Source of the DNA: Mesostigma viride
Lineage: Eukaryota > Streptophyta > Mesostigmatophyceae > Mesostigmatales > Mesostigmataceae
Length of the DNA: 64,000 bases
Assembly: GCA_009746045.1 (NCBI GenBank)
Contig: RPFO01000406.1
Location: 2,427,660-2,491,659, forward strand
Direction: 5' to 3'
This document shows positions 1-11,169 of the stretch, piece after piece. The notes under the pieces were generated by a model. That model was not told the DNA's origin. It did not search any database and worked only from the letters and a program-made list of their open reading frames with translations. The stretch's first letter is position 1. The number at the start of each line of letters is the position of its first letter. Both the position numbers and the translations under genes were made by a program.

Positions 1-44
1 CGGCCCAAATCTGAGATTCCGCGGAACACAGAAAATAAGAAAGC

Positions 45-135
45 TCAGAAGCTCCCAGCAAGGGATCGAACATAGGACCTTTGGCATGATTTCGCGGCTG
101 TGTGAGTCTCCTGATCCGAAGGCATCTCACTTAAT
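45..135 (-). repeat. tRNA-derived SINE-like fragment (possible)
   Basis: On the minus strand this stretch contains TGTTCGATCCC, a good match to a Pol III B box (GGTTCGANTCC). It is preceded by a weaker A-box-like region around GATGCCTTCGGATCAGGAG. The arms do not fold convincingly as a whole tRNA, so a SINE remnant fits better than a tRNA gene. No poly(A) tail or target duplication was found. Confidence 0.25.
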
Positions 136-316
136 TAACGTTTCGAAACAGCCAAACTGCGGAAAATCTCTTACCGGAGAGAGTTGCCAATATCAAGGAG
201 ACAACCAGCGCAGGCCAGAAATCGGGAGAATCCGGACCATGGTAGCTCGAGCCTGCCGTTATCTTGTCCGCGTTTTCGAGTCGTGCAGGTCCGATTATGA
301 ATATGAATGGAGATGG

Positions 317-1282
317 AAATGTGTAGCCTTGTGCATTGAAATTACGGCTGGCTGACGTGAAGAGCGACTACATGACCTACACAGTGGGGCCGGAAACGGC
401 TTGCTTGATTGTGTTTCATCGTGGGCAACGAGTCCAACGACTACTTTCCTGGGCGGCAAACTGCGGCAATTAATTGAACGCAAACCTCATCATGAAATCT
501 TGACCGTCGAAATGTAACAATCCGACGACTTATGCAGTATGCCGCGTAATTTTCTGTTGCGGGAGAGCCGTTGGGCCGGTTCCCGACGTGGGCGACCAGT
601 GGTTTGCGTTAAGTTAACTAAGGTGAAGTTCTCCAACAGAAGTGACCCAAGCCGCATGATGGCACTCATCGACGGCCTCAGTCTATTGACGCGTCGGCCC
701 GATTTTGGCGGCACCCAATTTGACCCCAACGGCACCTACCGACAAAGGGCATACGTACGTTTCACGCGCACCACGACCTTCGAGCTCTGCTATGGCGGTG
801 GTGCCGTGGGGCCCGCATCAGACTGCGGGCCCTTAATTATCTGCTTTGGCGGTGCTGCCGTTGGGCCCGCATCAGAATTCAGGCCCTTTATGCATGCGGG
901 CCCTTAATGCATGTTACTTTTTTATTCTTCTGCATACAAATATGAAGCAATGAGGTCGTGTCCTCTGGATTTTTGCACTGCAAATGGCATTTGCACCGTG
1001 TGCAGTTCTTGGACGTTTGGAAACATGCATGATGGCATGTGGCTCATGTAATGACTGAATCAAGCTAGACCGTTTCAGTGTTTTTTCATTTGCGGGTATT
1101 TCCTCGTAAATGGTGGGAAAGCGATCGCAGCAATGGTTCTCACCACTAGACACTCCCGGCCAGTGAAGCTCGAAAAACACGCCCTGATCAAGCAAGCTGT
1201 TTCCGGCCCCACTGTATAGGTCATCTTACAGTCGCTCTTTGCGTAAGCCAGCCATAATTTCAATGAACAAGGCTACACATTT
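317..1282. repeat. Inverted repeat pair, arms 317-410 and 1187-1282
   Basis: The arm at 317-410 and the reverse complement of 1187-1282 match over about 90 bases with scattered differences. Both contain TGTGTAGCCTTG and CAGTGGGGCCGGAAAC. Read in the matching frame, both arms give a similar peptide containing TYTVGPETACLI, so the repeat may be two opposed copies of one old exon. I do not recognise the protein. The DNA between the arms has no convincing gene. Confidence 0.5.
793..906 (+). repeat. Two-copy tandem repeat, ~54-bp period
   Basis: Two adjacent units start with TGGCGGTG at 793 and 847 and share GGGCCCGCATCAGA. They are rich in GGGCCC and GCATGC palindromes. No coding meaning is evident. 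Confidence 0.5.
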
Positions 1283-1327
1283 GCATACTCTTTTCTTGGT
1301 TATCGGTGTGCCTTTGTTTGGATGCAG

Positions 1328-1431
1328 GGGGGATCGCTGTGCTGACACAACGCGGCAAGGGATTTGCTGGTAGAAGATGCCCTTCCCAAGGCTGATTACA
1401 GCGACCCTGCGAATGGCGACGAGGCCTACTG
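1328..1431 (+). pseudogene. Candidate internal exon of an unrecognised degraded gene
   Basis: The stretch is bounded by an acceptor-like TTGTTTGGATGCAG and a donor-like GGTGAGC. One frame is open over its last 84 bases and starts HNAARDLLVEDALP. A second copy of the same acceptor and of the following 20 or so bases occurs at 1700-1731, where the matching frame gives HNVQRD. An HN..RD peptide near a C-terminus is reminiscent of the LHN motif in DDE_Tnp_4 (PIF/Harbinger) transposases, but the match is short and I would not name the gene from it. Confidence 0.25.
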
Positions 1432-1708
1432 GTGAGCCTTGTTTTTTGCAAATGCTACTTACGCCGTCTGCTTTGGTTATTTTAATTCAGTCCAGTTGAA
1501 AGGCGCCTTGGGATTAGCCAATCATGTTTTACTGTCACAAAGCCAGCCCTAGTAATTAATATCTAGTTTGTTTGGTTTTACTTATCCGGGTGCCATGATC
1601 TTGCCGCCAGTAAAAGCGTCCTGTGTTGTATCTGTTCTATTTTTTTTAATAACCAATACTTGCGATAATAATACTCTTTGCTGGGTGTGTGCGTTTGTTT
1701 GAATGCAG

Positions 1709-2063
1709 GCGAGATCGCTGTGCTGACACAACGTTCAACGTGATTGCATGGGCATCATTAAACCTGACGCCGCTTGTGCCGCAAGGCATTGTAGCTGCGT
1801 GTGGGGGCGTGAAGCGCTACGCGGATTCTTTCCACAAAGTCAGGATACATGGGTTCAACTACCGCACGGAGGCTGCTCCTACAGATGCTGGACCTAGCCA
1901 GCCCACCGTTGTATAATTGAGGAGGTCCCTGTGGCAAAGAGGGCCAGTGGAAGGCAGCGTAAAGCTGTGAACTATTGCGACACTAGTGGGGATGACACTA
2001 TGTCATCAGAAGATGTTGATGCAAGCAACCCCTCGGACAGCAGTTCTGAAGCAGATGACTTTT
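1709..2063 (+). pseudogene. Candidate 3'-terminal exon of an unrecognised gene
   Basis: An acceptor-like GTTTGTTTGAATGCAG lies just upstream. The 3' part, 1919-2063, reads as an open acidic and serine-rich tail (EDVDASNPSDSSSEADDF, then stop), a composition common at the end of nuclear proteins. The earlier part is open in a different frame (1689-1916), so the piece is either damaged or contains an unrecognised intron. An AATAAA lies at 2213. Its likely partner exon is at 1328-1431. Function unknown. Confidence 0.3.
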
Positions 2064-2224
2064 GATATATAATGGGCATGACAGCACTGTTTATGGAATG
2101 ATGTGCTGTTTTATATTGTATGATAACCCTATAATGCACCTTAGTGGTGTTGAGTTTTTTTTTCACGTCAAGGACTTAAGGGGATGGGACATATCTAAAG
2201 TGCACTTATGAAAATAAAGCTCAT

Positions 2225-2620
2225 GATTTTTCTCGTGTTACACTCTTGGTGAGAAATTTCTCACCATGTTGACTTGTGATTTTTCTCGTGTTACACTCTT
2301 GGTGAGAAATTTCTCACCATGTTGACTCATGGTTTTTCTTGTGTTATACTCTTGGTGAGAAACTTATCACTTTTCTCACCTTTTCTCACTTTTTCTCACC
2401 CATTCTCACCCATTCTCACCTTTTTTCTCACTTTAGGGTTTTTTCTCACCCCAATCTCACCCAAACCCCCTTTTTCTCACCAAAATCTCACCCTGGTGAG
2501 ATTTTTTTGCTAGTGTTTGCGGAAAAAAATTGAGATTTTTCTCACTTTTCTCACCAAAATTCTCAAAGGGGTGAGAAAATTGAGGGGTTTTGAGAAAATT
2601 CTCAGAATCTGAGTTCCTAG
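2225..2620. repeat. TCTCACC-rich minisatellite with GGTGAGAAATTTCTCACC palindromes
   Basis: Three units of a 53-bp repeat start at 2225, 2278 and 2331. The first two contain the perfect 18-bp palindrome GGTGAGAAATTTCTCACC. The repeat then degenerates into a T- and C-rich run of TTCTCACC words to about 2480, followed by opposed GTGAGA words to 2600. It ends almost exactly where copia A sequence starts. Confidence 0.7.
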
Positions 2621-2622
2621 TG

Positions 2623-3263
2623 CAGTACAATGACCTTCTGGCGGTGAGTTACATTAATCCCAGATACTAATCCCATAAAACCCAGTACATATTCAATATA
2701 AGTACAATAAATCCATGACAATTAAAATACCACTTGACAAAGTAAGGCGTATTACAATAGTCTGCCTGTCATTCTCTCAACAGAGGTCTATTGGCGCCCG
2801 TACGTCTTACGGCGCCCGTCTACTTGCCAGATGGTAAACTGCCACAGCAAACAAATGACAAAATGAAACACATAGGCAACAATTAAATCCTGCCCTGGGG
2901 AACTAGGGAAGTCTGAACAGGCAAACACCTGAACAGGCCAGCTTGTAGAAACATAATACCAGGGAATCGAACCCCGCCCTATAAACCCCAGTATGAAAGG
3001 TTCCAGACCATTCAATGTGAGAAGTATGTACAAATATACATTTCTTTTAAAGTAGAATACATGGTCTGTAATGGACCTGTCAACCTTGTGTAGTCAACAG
3101 CATGAACCCCAGCCAAAACCTGGCTGTATCCTGATTATGATCAGAGTGAGTGTACCATGGTCCATGAGCCTTAGTACAGACTAAAATACAGGTATTATGC
3201 CAGTCACAATGCTGACACTACCACACAATCTGCTTCTCCAATGCCCTATAACCAGGCACTAGC
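2623..3263 (-). other. Copia A 3' untranslated region (partial)
   Basis: This stretch is colinear with the 3' untranslated regions of copies B and C. It includes the inverted word GGCGCC...GGCGCC near 2800 and a Pol III B-box-like TCGAACCCC near 2968 (minus strand). No ORF is supported here. Confidence 0.85.
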
Positions 3264-4351
3264 TTAGACAGCTTGCTGAGATGGGTCCATCAGAGACTGA
3301 AGAACCTTGTACTGCACTGCTGCCTTCTGCACTAGCTTGGTCAAAGCATCAGCAGGATTGTCAACCCCAGGGATATGCTCAATATTGGCCAAGGAGGACA
3401 ATTCCTTAAGAAGGAGATAATCCAAGTCCCTACTTCTGGCCATCTGCCTGTGCACAAACTGCACCATCCCCATGGAGTCTGTTTTGAGAAGAGTGGTAAC
3501 CTGAAGTGGCCAAGGAGTGTTAGAAGTCATCTGATGAAGCAACTCCTTCAGATAAAGGCTTGTGTGAATGCCTTCACAAATAGCCCTGCACTCTGCCACG
3601 TCACTGCTGACAGCCACCCGTTTGTGCAGGCGACTAAACCAGCTCACCAAACTCCCCAGGCCTTCCTGTCTGAGCACAAAGAGCCCTGCAGCCCTGCCCC
3701 TGACCTTGGAGACCTGCCTGCTGTCCATTGAGCTATCCACATACAGCTCCATGCAAATGGTTTGTGATAAATCCACTGCAGACAACAGAATGCCAGATGA
3801 AGCCCTGACCTGATCAGCCACCTTGGCAGACCCTAGCTCCATCAGCATGTCATCAGGCAACCTGGCTATGACCATAAGGTCTGGCCTGGAAATACCTGCC
3901 ACCCAAGCAACCATGCCCCTGACCATAGGACACAGTGCCTATGTGATGACTGGAGGAAGCTTCCTAATGAGGGTTTCTTGATAATCCTTACCCCCCACCA
4001 GCAGCATACGCCATTCTCCCCCCTTCTTCACCAGTGTGGCCTCCATGCCTACAAACAGTAGAGGCTCATTCTCCACCTGCCATTGCTCCCTACCCAGAGG
4101 AAACTTGGACTTAATGATGGAGATCAATTGCTTAAGCCACGACGTAGGAGCCAGCAGGTGCAGGTCATCCCCGTGCAGCGAAGCATACACTGGTAGGCCT
4201 TCCCATTGCCCCAGAAACAAACAGGGGTCTACAGGAGAAACCTTCAAGTTGCAATGCGCCTTCAGGAAACGGTTGAGTGTCTCCCTCCAGATTATTGGAC
4301 TTGACCTCAGACCCTCCAGGCCCTGAAGGATTTTCAGGAACTCAGTGTGAA
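3264..4351 (-). pseudogene. pol: Copia A pol, C-terminal part (reverse transcriptase end and RNase H)
   Basis: The translation matches copy B's pol C-terminal third. It carries the HGDDLHL catalytic neighbourhood of the reverse transcriptase and the Ty1/copia RNase H signatures SSDVAECRAICEG and GVDNPADALTK. It belongs with the N-terminal part beyond element G. Treated as a fossil. Confidence 0.9.
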
Positions 4352-6781
4352 TGTAACGACTAAAAATGTTGTGTTTGCAACAGCCTCAGTATCAACATTA
4401 GCGTGAAAAGATCTTTATACCTGGGTTGGAGTCGCGACAGATAAGTTCACGTCCAGAGAAGCAATGAAGATGGATCTTCAACAGTTAACCCTTAAATGGT
4501 ACTGACTGATATTTATAGCGGGCAGTACCAACTGCCCGCTACAAATAGCGGACAGTTGGTTGGGAGCATAACGCGAATGCCAGTAGGTATTTCCATGATA
4601 TTTTTAGCCAGGCGTCTTCAGCTAGATGTGTACTACGTCCCGTACCTAAACATCACTACATTCTGACAAGTACACAGGGACTAATTATTGACCAAAGTAC
4701 AGGGGGTACCCTTTTCAATGGGACGAAAACGTGAATGTAAAATATTGACATCCGTGCAGATTTGCCGCCATGGCGGTGCAGAAAACTGACTGGCGCAGGA
4801 GCGTCGATGCATGGATTCGTTCCAAAATTTGTAGGCACACTTTATTCGTCATAAGGATGCTATAGACCTAGTTGCGCAACCTCTAACGAGGCGCGCAATC
4901 ATCTCGGGCTGGTTTTTATTGCGTCAACACGCGTTCACTACCACGGGGATGCCGATGAAGCTAGCACTTGGTATTTGCCGTTTTATCATTGAATATTTCG
5001 CAACGATTAACTTTCTTATGATGCATATCGCATAGTTCATCAGCGCTGTGGGCCAGAATAGCCTCGGGGCATCGTTTCTGTCATGAGCTTGCTACCTGTC
5101 AGACAGCCTTTTTTGCGGTAGTTGGACCTGGCGCAGTTTGCAGTCCCTGCCGCTGCCGTGAAGGATGTAAAGTGGTTTTATCGTTCGGTAAGTAATCCCG
5201 GACTTATTATTAAGGTTTCGTGGTGTTAAAGCTCCCTCCTTACTACTTTTATGTAATGGTTTGTCGTGGTGGCTGTGTACAACCATTTCGCCCACTTTAT
5301 CATCCGTGTGCTCATGGTTAGCTGCGTCTTCATCCTATATACTAGAGTAACGATCGATGTAATGCTTAAATATGTTGTGCATGGTATTGTGATGGGTTTT
5401 CTTGCCTACATTCTTTGGAAAGATGGTATCTTGGCCAGGTTTTGGTTAGCTTTTTGGTTTTGTTAGTAGAGGACACCCCATAGCCAGTTAGCAGCTAGTA
5501 TGATAAAGCCCAGCATACAGGGAGCACTAGCTAGCATTGTCATTGAGCTAGGCTTACTTGCACTTGTTTATTACAGCATCAGCACAAGAAAAAAGTGAGC
5601 ATCGTGTTTGGCTTGTGTGGTTTCAAGGGTGTGCCCTTACCATGCTATGATACGTACAAATGTGACTGTGCATAGGCGTGGTTACCTATCTTTATATGCT
5701 ATGATGGATGTTCTGCAGCCTGGACAGGATGTAATTAGCATGTGTGATCATCCATGATGTTTTTTGTTGCTAGGGGATAAGAATTTAGCTTTGTAATGCT
5801 AGCAAACGTCACCAGCCAAACTGTCCGCTATTTATAGCGGGCAGTTATTTTTAGTGCCGCAGCTGGGTCCCTGGGACAATCCATGATGTCAGTGTTCAGA
5901 GGCCCTTACTGGCTTCCCATTCAACTGCCTTGGCAAGACCAGGACCAACAAGCGTGATTTGACATCCAATATTGCATTATATGTGTCTCTTTTATCGCAC
6001 CCTGCGCACCCCCTGCCAGGGGGTGCTATATTTAGCACCCATAGGACATTGCAATATGACCAATGACGTGACCCCCAAGGAGGTCCATATATGTGTGTGC
6101 TTTGGTCCCAATATGGATACTAAAATTGTTATTAGGTTGGTTTGTGGGCATTATGATGCCAAGTTGTTAACTGACTGATATTTATAACAGTGAGTTGGAT
6201 ACCATTTAAGGGTTAAGGGATTGAGTCCCCACCCTTGTTAGACACAACAGACAAGTTATATCCAAGTCGACTATCTGTTGAAGTTATAGTTGACTTTTAG
6301 CAAGGGTTGTTTGATTGATGAAACAAGGAAACCCTTGAATTACACCATAGCTTTAGCTCTCACGTACGCATGCATGCACGGCCGCCACAAACAGGATAAA
6401 AGTCATCGTGCACGCAGAGTCGGCTCAACCCTAACCCGGAAGGACCAATCAAAAGTGAGAATCACTCAAGATAAGATCTTAGCCTCCGAATCCTCAACAC
6501 AACACAAGGCCAGCACATACTGAATCTCCATGACCTGGAACCAGATCCACCAGGTACAACGGTATTAAAGAGAATCTATGACTGACTGAACAAAACCATG
6601 CAAAGTACCCTACGTGGATCAGGCCACGACCAATGAGGGTAGAACAATAAATTCGACAGATCTCAGCAGGCCCAATATCCATCAGACGTCGAAGCCTCCT
6701 AACTTCCCAAATAATTGTCCTAAAGAACTCATAATAAGATCAACAGTAGGGAAACTTTGGATGTAACATTTGGTTGTTACA
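4352..6781 (-). repeat. Element G 3' LTR, interrupted by a TTAA element
   Basis: Removing 1728 bases (the insert plus one TTAA) leaves 702 bases, exactly the length of the partner LTR at 19921-20622. It starts TGTAACGAC and ends GTTACA on the plus strand. Confidence 0.92.
4489..6212. mobile_element. piggyBac-like non-autonomous DNA transposon (1724 bp)
   Basis: The element is flanked by TTAA at 4485-4488 and 6213-6216. It has perfect 13-bp terminal inverted repeats, CCCTTAAATGGTA and TACCATTTAAGGG. TTAA target duplication with CCCT-type ends is the hallmark of the piggyBac superfamily. The homologous LTR at 19921 lacks the insert, so the empty site is visible (cttcaacag followed by ataaggg). 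Subterminal words GCGGGCAGT and AGCGGACAGT recur near both ends (4516-4556, 5820-5846). No transposase ORF was recognised; the longest ORFs inside are under 70 codons. Confidence 0.82.
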
Positions 6782-6796
6782 TATCTCCCCCTTAAG
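6782..6796 (-). promoter_or_regulatory. Polypurine tract of element G
   Basis: On the minus strand CTTAAGGGGGAGATA sits directly before the 3' LTR start TGTAACAACC. This is the expected position and composition for plus-strand priming. Confidence 0.75.
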
Positions 6797-8005
6797 ACAG
6801 GAACTCCCAGTTCCTAGAAGCCAAGAAGAATAAAACAACAACCTCCACAAGAACAACACAACAATAAACAGGAAGTCCACCATCTCTTGGGAGAAGCAGA
6901 TGGGTTTTTACATCCCTGAAGCCAGGGCCTCCTATCTCATAAACATCTAGTCACATGTGCTTAAAGAAGACAAGTCACATCCTTATCCACTACAAGCCCA
7001 GATAATCACAGCAATACTGGAAGTCATCCCGTCATCATTCTGGAATTCTGGAACTCTGGACTGGAACATCAGAACTGGAATGGAGCCCCCCCATCATCCA
7101 TCCTGGAACCCCCCCTCACACCACAATCCAAAGCCCCCCTTTCCTTCTCAGCCCTGTTCCTCACAGGCTATACCAATCCCCATTCAGGCCACCTTGCCAT
7201 TGGGTCCACACATGGGAAACTGCTCCACCATGTGGGCCAACTCTGGCCAGTTCCTGCTGACCTGCAGTACCATGCAAGTCTCAGCAGCCCCTGCCACCAT
7301 CTGGACAGCATAGCGAAAGCATGCCCCTGGAGAGGAGCACCACAGACTGACTCGCAGGGTCCATCACCCAAGTAGAGGACGTCTTGTGCCTGCTCACCCC
7401 TGATCTGTACGCCCACCAGAACTGCAGAAAGGTCTGACCACAGACCACTTAGCACCTATCAGAGGCACCAGCACCCGTAGTGGCATCAGACGGACCCTAA
7501 GTTCCACAGTGTACTTTGGCAAACCGGGATTGCAAAAGAGGTAGAAGTCTCCAAAGGAAAACACCTTTTGGCTGAGCTGGAGGAAGAAGGAACCAAATCA
7601 AAGTCACCCTTCTGAACTGAAAACTCCAACAGCTCCCTGTAGGAAGCCTCTCCCATACTCACTGGCTGCAACTGAGTAATTGCCTCCTTCAAGGCCTCAG
7701 GTAAGGCTGCTAGCATGTCCTGCCCCTCAGCAGGCCTCATGTCAATCTCAGGTCCTGGTGACAATGCATACATCCTATGCAGCAGATGAGCCACAAAAAG
7801 GGGAGCCACTCTCATACAGGCTGGTGTGCATACATGAACCACGTGTCTTAATCATACCAGGCATCAAGCCCTAGGTGAACAACTCCATATGTCGGGGGTA
7901 CAACACAGAAGTCACTCTACATGTGCCATCCAGGCTCAGATCCCCTCAACCATCCTCAGAAGCTGGTCACCAAAATCTGAATTGTCATCTCAGCTTAGTC
8001 CAACC
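6797..8005 (-). other. Element G interior, unrecognised
   Basis: There is no known domain here. A minus-strand ORF of 118 codons (7486-7842) reads plausibly in its first 80 residues (EGQDMLAALPEALKEAITQL) but matches nothing I recognise. The rest is C-rich with runs of CCCCCC. Confidence 0.4.
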
Positions 8006-8646
8006 TGTCAGAAATATTGAGACTTGTAGGTCGAAAACGATAGTGACAATTAAAGATTACGCTTTATTATCATTGCATATTAAATCCCGGACTACCACCG
8101 TTTGTCCACCAAAACCATGATGTGGCTCCCGGGTGGGGACCATAAGCGTCAGCCATAACTCATGGCTCAGACCTTAGGTAAGTGCAACGTAGGTTGCGTC
8201 TTCCTCTTATGCACAAAGGTGCACAAAGAGTGAGTGCTCGACAGGCTGGCACAAAGATTGCGTAGCTTATCTGAAATGTGCTGAGAATGCGTTACGCTAG
8301 CCAGATTCCGTTAACACTCTCTAGTCGAGTAGTACGACTGAATAGTACGCTAGCTATAGGTCGTAGGACCCTGAACGTACAAGTCTTGATATAATGTGCC
8401 GGTTCTCGTAGCTTCGGCACTAATATCTTAGTCACTCCGTGACCAAATCATGAGCCGTAACATGACACGTGCTCACTGTCCCAACACTGCATAATACTTT
8501 GCCGATATTAATTATGGCCACAAATACGGCAGGCGGGTGCGATTATTAGGGACGCAACCCTAATACCTCCGTTTACAATGGATGGCCTATATGAAATATA
8601 TTAACGGCAGGCAGTTGGGCACACAGGGTGAACTTCACCCCTGACA
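8006..8646 (-). repeat. Full LTR of the short element
   Basis: The ends TGTCAG...CTGACA form a 6-bp terminal inverted repeat, and a purine tract follows at 8647-8656 on the minus strand. Confidence 0.75.
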
Positions 8647-9510
8647 CCCCCCTTGCACAATGCCTAAAGTGAAGACACTATGCAGGTACAATAGGGCCAA
8701 CAGTTTCTCCCCGCTCAATTCAGGCAAGAGCCTAAAAAGCTGGGTGGGGCAGCCAGGTATAAACTGGCTCTCACACACCCCTTGTTCAACTTAAGCCGGT
8801 ACACGCTCTGGTAAATCCAATGGTATCAAAATGCCCCCCTTGTTGGGTAGTTGGTAGGACTTTCTAGGTATAATAACCAGCACATTCCCCTTACCCAGGA
8901 AGCTTGATCACGATGAACCAATGTACCCATTGGGCATGAACATAAAGGAGAATTAAGACATGCACAAGCATGCCAACGCGGGGCACAATGCGCCCCCCCC
9001 CATGCTTTCAAAAGGATAAGCAATAACCAAAAAGGGCATCGGAATCAAAAAATTCCGACCTCTTCATTTCCATAGACAGCGCTGGCTTCTCGGCTCCGGG
9101 ATCCCCGATGCCGCCGGCTCAATTCGCATAAAGATCGAGCACTTAAAACTCGAGCGAAACAGCGCCTTCCAACCGCACCCAAAAAAAGATAACCACAAAG
9201 CTCGTTTTCGGCTCACGTTCGCTCCTGGCATGGATTGAACTTGGATCTTCTGTAGCGCCAGCCTTCAATCGGCATGTCTGCCGCAGCTGCACTCACGAAA
9301 TCTGGTGCTTTTGCTGGAATCAGGAAATATATGGCCCAGCGGCTCTGTAGGCCGCGGCCGACTGGCCTCTTCCAGGCCGAGTGTGCGGCTTGCCAACAAC
9401 AATGCCGCGAACTTCCGGGTAATATTCCATGACGTTACTTGCGTATCTCGCTAATTCGTAGCATGTCACGTTCTTCATCTTAACCCTAAGGTTTTTCTGT
9501 AATGGTTTTG
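8647..9510. other. Interior of the short LTR element
   Basis: No coding region is supported. It contains one copy of the word ATAAGCAATAACC (9015-9027), which is also tandemly repeated in the TGTCGC-type LTRs at 15611 and 61215. A SINE-like stretch lies near 9210-9305. Confidence 0.5.
9210..9305 (-). repeat. tRNA-derived SINE-like sequence (possible)
   Basis: On the minus strand an A-box-like AGTGCAGCTGCGGCAGA is followed about 35 bases later by a B-box-like GATCCAAGTTCAATCC, the spacing expected of a tRNA-derived Pol III promoter. No 3' tail or flanking duplication was identified. Confidence 0.35.
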
Positions 9511-9745
9511 TGTCAGAAATATTGAGACTTGTAGGTCGAAAACGATAGTGACAATTAAAGATTACGCTTTATTATCATTGCATATTAAATCCCGGACTAC
9601 CACCGTTTGTCCACCAAAACCATGATGTGGCTCCCGGGTGGGGACCATAAGCGTCAGCCATAACTCATGGCTCAGACCTTAGGTAAGTGCAACGTAGGTT
9701 GCGTCTTCCTCTTATGCACAAAGGTGCACAAAGAGTGAGTGCTCG
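9511..9745 (-). repeat. Partial second LTR of the short element
   Basis: 235 bases match 8006-8240 without a difference that I could find. Beyond this point the two sequences are unrelated. Confidence 0.85.
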
Positions 9746-11160
9746 TCGGCTGCCACGTGTCCCTGTCAATTTGGGACTGTGCTGAGCCAACAAGTTGCCG
9801 GCACAAGTGCTGCCTTGAGCACTAAGGCGGTCGGTGCGGGAGCCCTGCTTCCGCTATTTTCATGGCGATTTTTGGGGATGCGCTATGGTCACGTTCGTTG
9901 GGAATTTGATAGCTAGCTTAACTAACCCCTATGATCTCAAGTCGCCACTGTTTTTCGTTCGTGAAAAAATTGCTTTAGACACGAATATTTTGTGGTCTAT
10001 TGTGCTGTTAGGTGCGGGGTCCTTCCGGCCTTATGCATCTCGCATAGTCTTGTTTTGTTTCTGCTAGACTTTTTCATAGCGCTTCGTCGGGATGCGTTAT
10101 TTGAGTTCTAGACCACCTGTGTTCATCGTCCCCATGACGTTCTTCTACCAGCAATGGTATGTTTTCCAAGTTCTTTGTAATCTTGGTACGTTTGGCTAGC
10201 GCCGGTTTGCTGGCCATGTCTCCGTTCTTGCTGACCCTTTTTGTGGTCAATCTGCACGTTCATTTCATGTCGTGTGTGTTGCCCATTCTTAGGGCATACT
10301 TTCTCGTTGCATGCTAGGTTTGTTCATGCAGTTTGCGGTTGTGTCTTTTGTACATAGCCTGCGTTTGTGCTCCTGACTTTGTCGTCGCTTCATGTCCCGT
10401 TTTTAGTCGCTTTCAACTATCGTTGGTTAATCAGAGCTGTCTTTTCAGTTCGTTCATGTTGGCTAATGCTAAGATCCATGACTATGTCGGTTTATGTTAG
10501 TTACCTGTGTGATTAAGGTGTTTCAGGACTACGTGTTCTGCTCCTTGTTCACCGTTGGTGCTCTGCCGTAGGTCGGATGCTTTATGTCGTTAATCACATG
10601 TTTTATGCGTTAATCATACATCATGTCCCCTGCATTGTCTAAGAGTTTGCCTGTGTTAGAGCATTTTGTGTGCTTCTTCATGTTTTCAGGCGACGCTAGA
10701 GTGAGGGGGGTGTGATCCAAAGCGCATCTTCCCAACGAAGTTTTTGACTTGGCAACACATGCTAGTTGCTGGGCGATGCGGCAATCTTTCCTGCTGCTTT
10801 CGTTGGACACTCGGCGCGTCACCGGTCCGGAGTTCCAGTTTCCAGTTTCCGTGGAGATCGTCTTTTGACTACTTTGACCACGGTGTTTGCTAGCGAGGGG
10901 GGTGGATGTTTTTCGCCCACTTACCCGTGATCAGTTAGTGTTTGATCCTTACCACTGGCCTGGGTTGCATCCCATTTTTGGTTTGGTGCCATGTGGGTAA
11001 GGGGGGTGTCAAGGTTGTACCCAAATGTCACCTTGATAGTGAGTACTGAATTTAATTCTAGAGTCCTATGTTTGGTCAAGGCTTGACTTAGCTATGGCTG
11101 AGAGCTTTTCCTCTAAGTGTTATACTTGACAGGATAGCACTAGAGCAAGGTCATGTGTTG
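9746..11160. other. Unrecognised T-rich stretch
   Basis: No domain or convincing ORF was found. The word GGGTAAGGGGGGTGTCAAGG at 10996 recurs almost exactly at 11159, and related GAGGGGGGTG words occur near 10707 and 10897. These look like repeated polypurine-tract and LTR-start junctions from decayed LTR elements. Confidence 0.35.
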
Positions 11161-11169
11161 TAAGGGGGG

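Larger units (their letters stand above)
8006..9745 (-). mobile_element. Short LTR element with one full and one partial LTR
   Basis: A 641-bp LTR (8006-8646) runs from TGTCAGAAAT to CCCTGACA on the plus strand. A minus-strand purine tract, CAAGGGGGG, abuts its right end, so the element is on the minus strand. A second copy of the LTR's first 235 bases, apparently identical, lies at 9511-9745 and ends abruptly. The 0.86 kb between them has no gag or pol, so this is a non-autonomous or deleted copy and a fossil. The identical repeats suggest that it is young. Confidence 0.75.
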
